Assembly: GCF_040932035.1 (NCBI RefSeq)
Contig: NZ_JBFRBB010000002.1
Span: 620,001-684,000, forward strand
Direction of reading: 5' to 3'
Length of the DNA: 64,000 bases
DNA from: Hoeflea_A sp040932035
GTDB taxonomy: Bacteria; Pseudomonadota; Alphaproteobacteria; Rhizobiales; Rhizobiaceae
Shown: piece after piece, positions 61,238-64,000 of the stretch
Numbering within the stretch: position 1 is the first letter of the stretch
How the letters are laid out: the number at the start of each line of letters is the position of its first letter
Made by a program: the position numbers and the translations under genes
The notes under the pieces: generated by a model
Seen by the model: the letters and a program-made list of their open reading frames with translations, nothing else
What the model was told of the DNA's origin: nothing
Database searches by the model: none

Positions 61238-62173
61238 ATGAGCATCTCGGCGCAAGCTGCAGAAAACAAAGTGGAATCGGTAATGAGACCACGTAACGAT
61301 GCGGATATCGACCAGACTGATATCCAGTTTGCAACGGCAGATCGCTACATTCTGGCGGGGACACTCTTCTCAACACGTCCGGGTCGGCCCGTCAACAACG
61401 GACCACTGGTCCTGATTTCGTCCGCCACGGGAGCGCCGCGCGGCTTCTACAGCGCCTTTGCCCGCGAGCTCGTTGCCAGGGGAAGCCGGGCGGCGTTGAT
61501 CTATGATTATCGCGGCCTGCCGGATTCGCCGCCTCCCTTTGGTTTCAAAGGCCGCATTAGCATGCGTGATTGGGCCCATTTCGACATGCCGGCGGCAATG
61601 CTCAGGCTGGATGAAGAAGCGCCCGGCCATCCGATGGTCGGCGTCGGCCAGTCATTTGGCGGTCAGGCACTCGGAATTTGCGGGATGCCGGAACGCTTCG
61701 AGCGCTATTGCATGATTGCCTGCCTGTCGGGCTATTGGCGCAACACCGACACGCCCTGGCAAAATCTGGTCATGATGCACATGGTCGGGCTGCCGGTAAC
61801 CGCGGTACTGGGCCGAACGGCCCGCTGGATGGGCCTGGGCGAACCATTTCCGGCCACTGTATTCCGTGACTGGGCCAGATGGTGTTTCCATCCCGAGTAT
61901 TTTTTCGACGACCCGAAGGTCGGTGCACGGGCCGGCTATGCGACCGTTCGCGCGCCAATCCTGTCGGTCGGCATGACGGACGACCCGTGGGGAACGCCCA
62001 GAGCCATCGAGGCGCTTATGAAGCACTACGTCAATGCCGACATAACAGATCGCTGGCTGTCACCTGAAAACGCCGGCGGGCAACCGATCGGCCACCTCGG
62101 ATTCTTCCGCTCCCGCTTCCGCGACACACTTTGGCCGGGGATCGTGGACTGGATATTGGGCGACAGGCCGTAG
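61238..62173 (+). CDS. Alpha/beta hydrolase
   Basis: 311-residue hydrolase. Strand-turn-helix nucleophile GVGQSFGGQA with Ser139; SSATGAPRGFYSAFARELVARG forms the oxyanion region; a late His in GHLGFFR near residue 292 completes a likely triad. Similar to COG4757-type hydrolases. Substrate unknown. ATG 61238 has a weak ribosome site; ATG 61283 is an alternative. It sits just downstream of a MerR-type promoter, which suggests induction by a small molecule. Converges on gor, six bases away. Confidence 0.8.
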   Translation: MSISAQAAENKVESVMRPRNDADIDQTDIQFATADRYILAGTLFSTRPGRPVNNGPLVLISSATGAPRGFYSAFARELVARGSRAALIYDYRGLPDSPPPFGFKGRISMRDWAHFDMPAAMLRLDEEAPGHPMVGVGQSFGGQALGICGMPERFERYCMIACLSGYWRNTDTPWQNLVMMHMVGLPVTAVLGRTARWMGLGEPFPATVFRDWARWCFHPEYFFDDPKVGARAGYATVRAPILSVGMTDDPWGTPRAIEALMKHYVNADITDRWLSPENAGGQPIGHLGFFRSRFRDTLWPGIVDWILGDRP

Positions 62174-62179
62174 AACACC

Positions 62180-63571
62180 TTATTCCACCCGTTCGCCGTT
62201 TCTGACGCGGTAGCTCGGCTGGTACATGGTGACCAGCTCCTCCGCGGCCGTCGGATGAACCGCCATGGTGCGGTCAAAATCATCTTTCGTGCATCCGGCC
62301 TTGAGCGCTATTGCAAGAACCTGAGCCAACTCGCCGGCGTCGGGACCAAGGATATGCGCACCCACAACGCGCCGGTCCGCCGCATTGACCACCAGCTTGG
62401 TGATCATTTTCTCCTGACGGCCGGAAAGCGTGTGTTTCATCGGGCGGAATGTGGCGCTGTAAATCTCCAGCTCTTCGAATTTCTGCACGGCTGCATCTTC
62501 CGAAAACCCGACCGTTCCGATCTCCGGCTGGGAGAACACGGCAGTCGCGATCATGTCATGGTCGGGACGCGTCGGCTTGTCGCGGAATACGGTATCGACA
62601 ATGCACATTGCCTCGTGAATGGCGACCGGTGTCAGCTGGACCCGGTTGGTAACGTCGCCCACCGCATAAATGTTCTCGACATTGGTGCGCATGTAATCGT
62701 CCACGATCACCGCACCGACCGCATCGGTTTCAACACCGGCACTTTCAAGGCCGAGACTTTCGGTGTTTGGCGTTCGTCCGAGCGCCAGCATCACCTCGTC
62801 CACCTTGAGGTTCTTGCCGCCCGACGTTGTCACGTCCAGACGGTCGTCGGCGGAGCGGACAACATGCGTGATAAGCTCGCTGCAAAGAACGCGGATACCT
62901 TTTTCTTCCATGGTCCGGTGCAGGGTCCGGCGCAGGTCCATATCGAAATTCTTGAGAATTTCAGGGCCGCGATAAATAAGCGTCGTCTCAACGCCAAGGC
63001 CATGAAATATATTGGCGAATTCAACCGCGATATAGCCGCCACCGGCGATCAGGATGGATTTCGGCAGGGTCTCAAGATGAAAGGCCTCATTCGAGGTAAT
63101 TGTATGCTCACGGCCTTCAAGATCGCCCGCATCGCTCACCCGCCCACCGACGGCAATCAGAATCTTGTCTGCGCTGACGACCTGATTGGTGCTCAGGATC
63201 CTGACATGGTGCTGGTCGACCAATTCCGCACGGCTGTCGAAAATCTCCGCTCCCGCATTGCTCAGGCCTTTTCGGTAAAGTCCCTCGAGCCGGGCAATCT
63301 CCCTGTCCTTGTTGGCAATCAGCGTATTCCAGTCGAAGTGGCTTTCCCCGACCTTCCAGCCAAACCCGGCAGCATCTTCGAACTCCTCGGAAAAATGCGA
63401 GGCGTAGACAAACAACTTCTTCGGAACGCATCCACGGATAACGCAGGTGCCGCCATAGCGATATTCCTCGGCAATCGCGACCCTCTTGCCCATGCCGGCG
63501 GCAAGGCGTGCAGCGCGAACGCCTCCGGAGCCGCCACCTATCACAAAAAAGTCGTAGTCAAATTCAGTCAT
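62180..63571 (-). CDS. gor: Glutathione-disulfide reductase
   Basis: 463-residue flavoenzyme that reduces oxidised glutathione with NADPH. FAD motif FVIGGGSGGVRAARLAA; redox pair C43-C48 in GGTCVIRGCVPKK; NADPH motif IAGGGYIAVEFANIF, FAD contact NIYAVGDVTNRVQLTPVA, and catalytic AVHPTAAEE at the C-terminus. ATG 63571. The terminator-like hairpin at 63685 belongs to the upstream gene, not to gor. Confidence 0.95.
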   Translation of the reverse strand: MTEFDYDFFVIGGGSGGVRAARLAAGMGKRVAIAEEYRYGGTCVIRGCVPKKLFVYASHFSEEFEDAAGFGWKVGESHFDWNTLIANKDREIARLEGLYRKGLSNAGAEIFDSRAELVDQHHVRILSTNQVVSADKILIAVGGRVSDAGDLEGREHTITSNEAFHLETLPKSILIAGGGYIAVEFANIFHGLGVETTLIYRGPEILKNFDMDLRRTLHRTMEEKGIRVLCSELITHVVRSADDRLDVTTSGGKNLKVDEVMLALGRTPNTESLGLESAGVETDAVGAVIVDDYMRTNVENIYAVGDVTNRVQLTPVAIHEAMCIVDTVFRDKPTRPDHDMIATAVFSQPEIGTVGFSEDAAVQKFEELEIYSATFRPMKHTLSGRQEKMITKLVVNAADRRVVGAHILGPDAGELAQVLAIALKAGCTKDDFDRTMAVHPTAAEELVTMYQPSYRVRNGERVE

Positions 63572-63684
63572 TGTATCGCCTTTGGTCTGGCTAAGGGATC
63601 ATACGGAACGGGGATTATCAGCAGCTTTGCTGCAGGTAACTTCGCAAACTCCGTGCAAAGATAGGGACCATTCAGCAAAAGAAA

Positions 63685-63703
63685 AGCCCGGTTGGAGCCG
63701 GGC
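63685..63703 (-). terminator. Intrinsic terminator of the DUF2059 gene
   Basis: Stem AGCCCGG / CCGGGCT with a five-base loop; read on the minus strand a T-rich tail follows. It lies 26 bases past the DUF2059 stop. Confidence 0.85.
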
Positions 63704-63728
63704 TGTTTCTATTGTTATCCAAGCAAGC

Positions 63729-64000
63729 CTACTGCGTGTCGGCAGTCGCCCCTTCTGTGGGGGTTTCCCCGACCGTTGCCTGCAGCGCCTTTTCGGTTGC
63801 TGTCGATAGATCGCGGGAAATTCCGTTCGACCAGACCTCGGCAGCCTGAAGAAGTTCGCGGGTAACGATCGGCCCGGATTCAATCAGTTTCTTGCCGGCA
63901 TCGCTGCTGTAGAAAGTCGTGATGCTCTGCAACTCATCAACCGAGAAATTCTTGGCATAGATCAATGCCGCCTCGCGCTCGAGGTCGGCGCGCCGTCCGG
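63729..64000 (-). CDS. DUF2059 family protein, cut by the right edge
   Basis: Only the C-terminal 90 residues are inside the window; the start is past 64000. The frame reads through EREAALIYAKNFSVDELQSI, then FYSSDAGKKLIESGP and VTRELLQAAEVW, the DUF2059 domain pattern (helix, FSxxEL, fYxSxxGkKl). Many members are secreted, but the N-terminus cannot be seen. A low-complexity TE-rich tail ends the protein. Function is unknown. A terminator follows. Confidence 0.8.
   Translation of the reverse strand, partial: GRRADLEREAALIYAKNFSVDELQSITTFYSSDAGKKLIESGPIVTRELLQAAEVWSNGISRDLSTATEKALQATVGETPTEGATADTQ

Noticed and set aside
62255..63664. Plus-strand frame of 469 codons antisense to gor
   Set aside because: Shadow of the glutathione reductase gene; no start signal, no recognised domain.

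Overview
The window is one continuous stretch of a chromosome from an alphaproteobacterium of the order Hyphomicrobiales (Rhizobiales). The reasons are: CckA, the hybrid kinase at the top of the CtrA cell-cycle relay; a very large two-membrane-segment coiled-coil protein of the growth-pole-ring (GPR/RgsE) type with its usual Hpt-domain neighbour; a one-cysteine DksA; a class II DAHP synthase; a STAS-fused MlaE; and DUF2865, DUF2059, DUF3052 and YcjX/YcjF-like (TIGR01620) proteins. No rRNA, tRNA, CRISPR array, transposase or phage gene was seen. The closest genus cannot be decided from sequence alone, and gene names rest on motif recognition, not on a database search.

Layout. 0-6 kb looks like accessory DNA: an inverse-autotransporter adhesin with a parallel beta-helix passenger, a 5'-truncated psuG remnant directly behind it, two tandem related MFS-like transporters and a DUF3052 protein. 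6-22 kb is mostly core: an OmpA-like lipoprotein, a LuxR protein without a partner synthase, cckA, a FliO-like protein, dksA, an FAD oxidoreductase, a SixA-like phosphatase, the YcjX/TIGR01620 pair, an ArsR regulator, a small secreted protein, and a minus-strand operon of ferredoxin, ferredoxin reductase, folP, folB and folK. 22-32 kb holds an Hpt protein with a displaced histidine, the 1669-residue growth-pole protein with eight 33-residue repeats, and an Mla/MCE lipid-transport operon. 32-37 kb holds a tandem pair of DHA2-type efflux pumps divergent from an esterase, then an SDR protein lacking the YxxxK motif. 37-48 kb has maeB, a LuxR/LuxI quorum-sensing pair with a lux-box-like dyad, a DUF2865 protein overlapping gltX tail to tail, an MFS gene, a TauE-like permease, nadE and dgkA. 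48-58 kb has a LigB-type dioxygenase and a divergent unit of response regulator, hybrid kinase and cupin facing an AfuABC-like ABC importer. 58-64 kb has aroF, a membrane protein, a gamma-glutamylcyclotransferase-like protein, a hydrolase behind a MerR-type promoter, glutathione reductase, and a DUF2059 gene cut by the right edge.

How genes work together. Three systems stand out. First, cckA, the Hpt protein, the growth-pole protein and CtrA-like TTAACC sites suggest one cell-cycle and polar-growth theme, although physical clustering is loose. Second, the two-component system, the phosphomannose-isomerase-like cupin and the AfuABC-like importer look like a sensed uptake system for a sugar phosphate or a ferric complex. 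Third, LuxR, the dyad and LuxI form a complete acyl-homoserine-lactone circuit, with the second LuxR near cckA as a possible extra listener.
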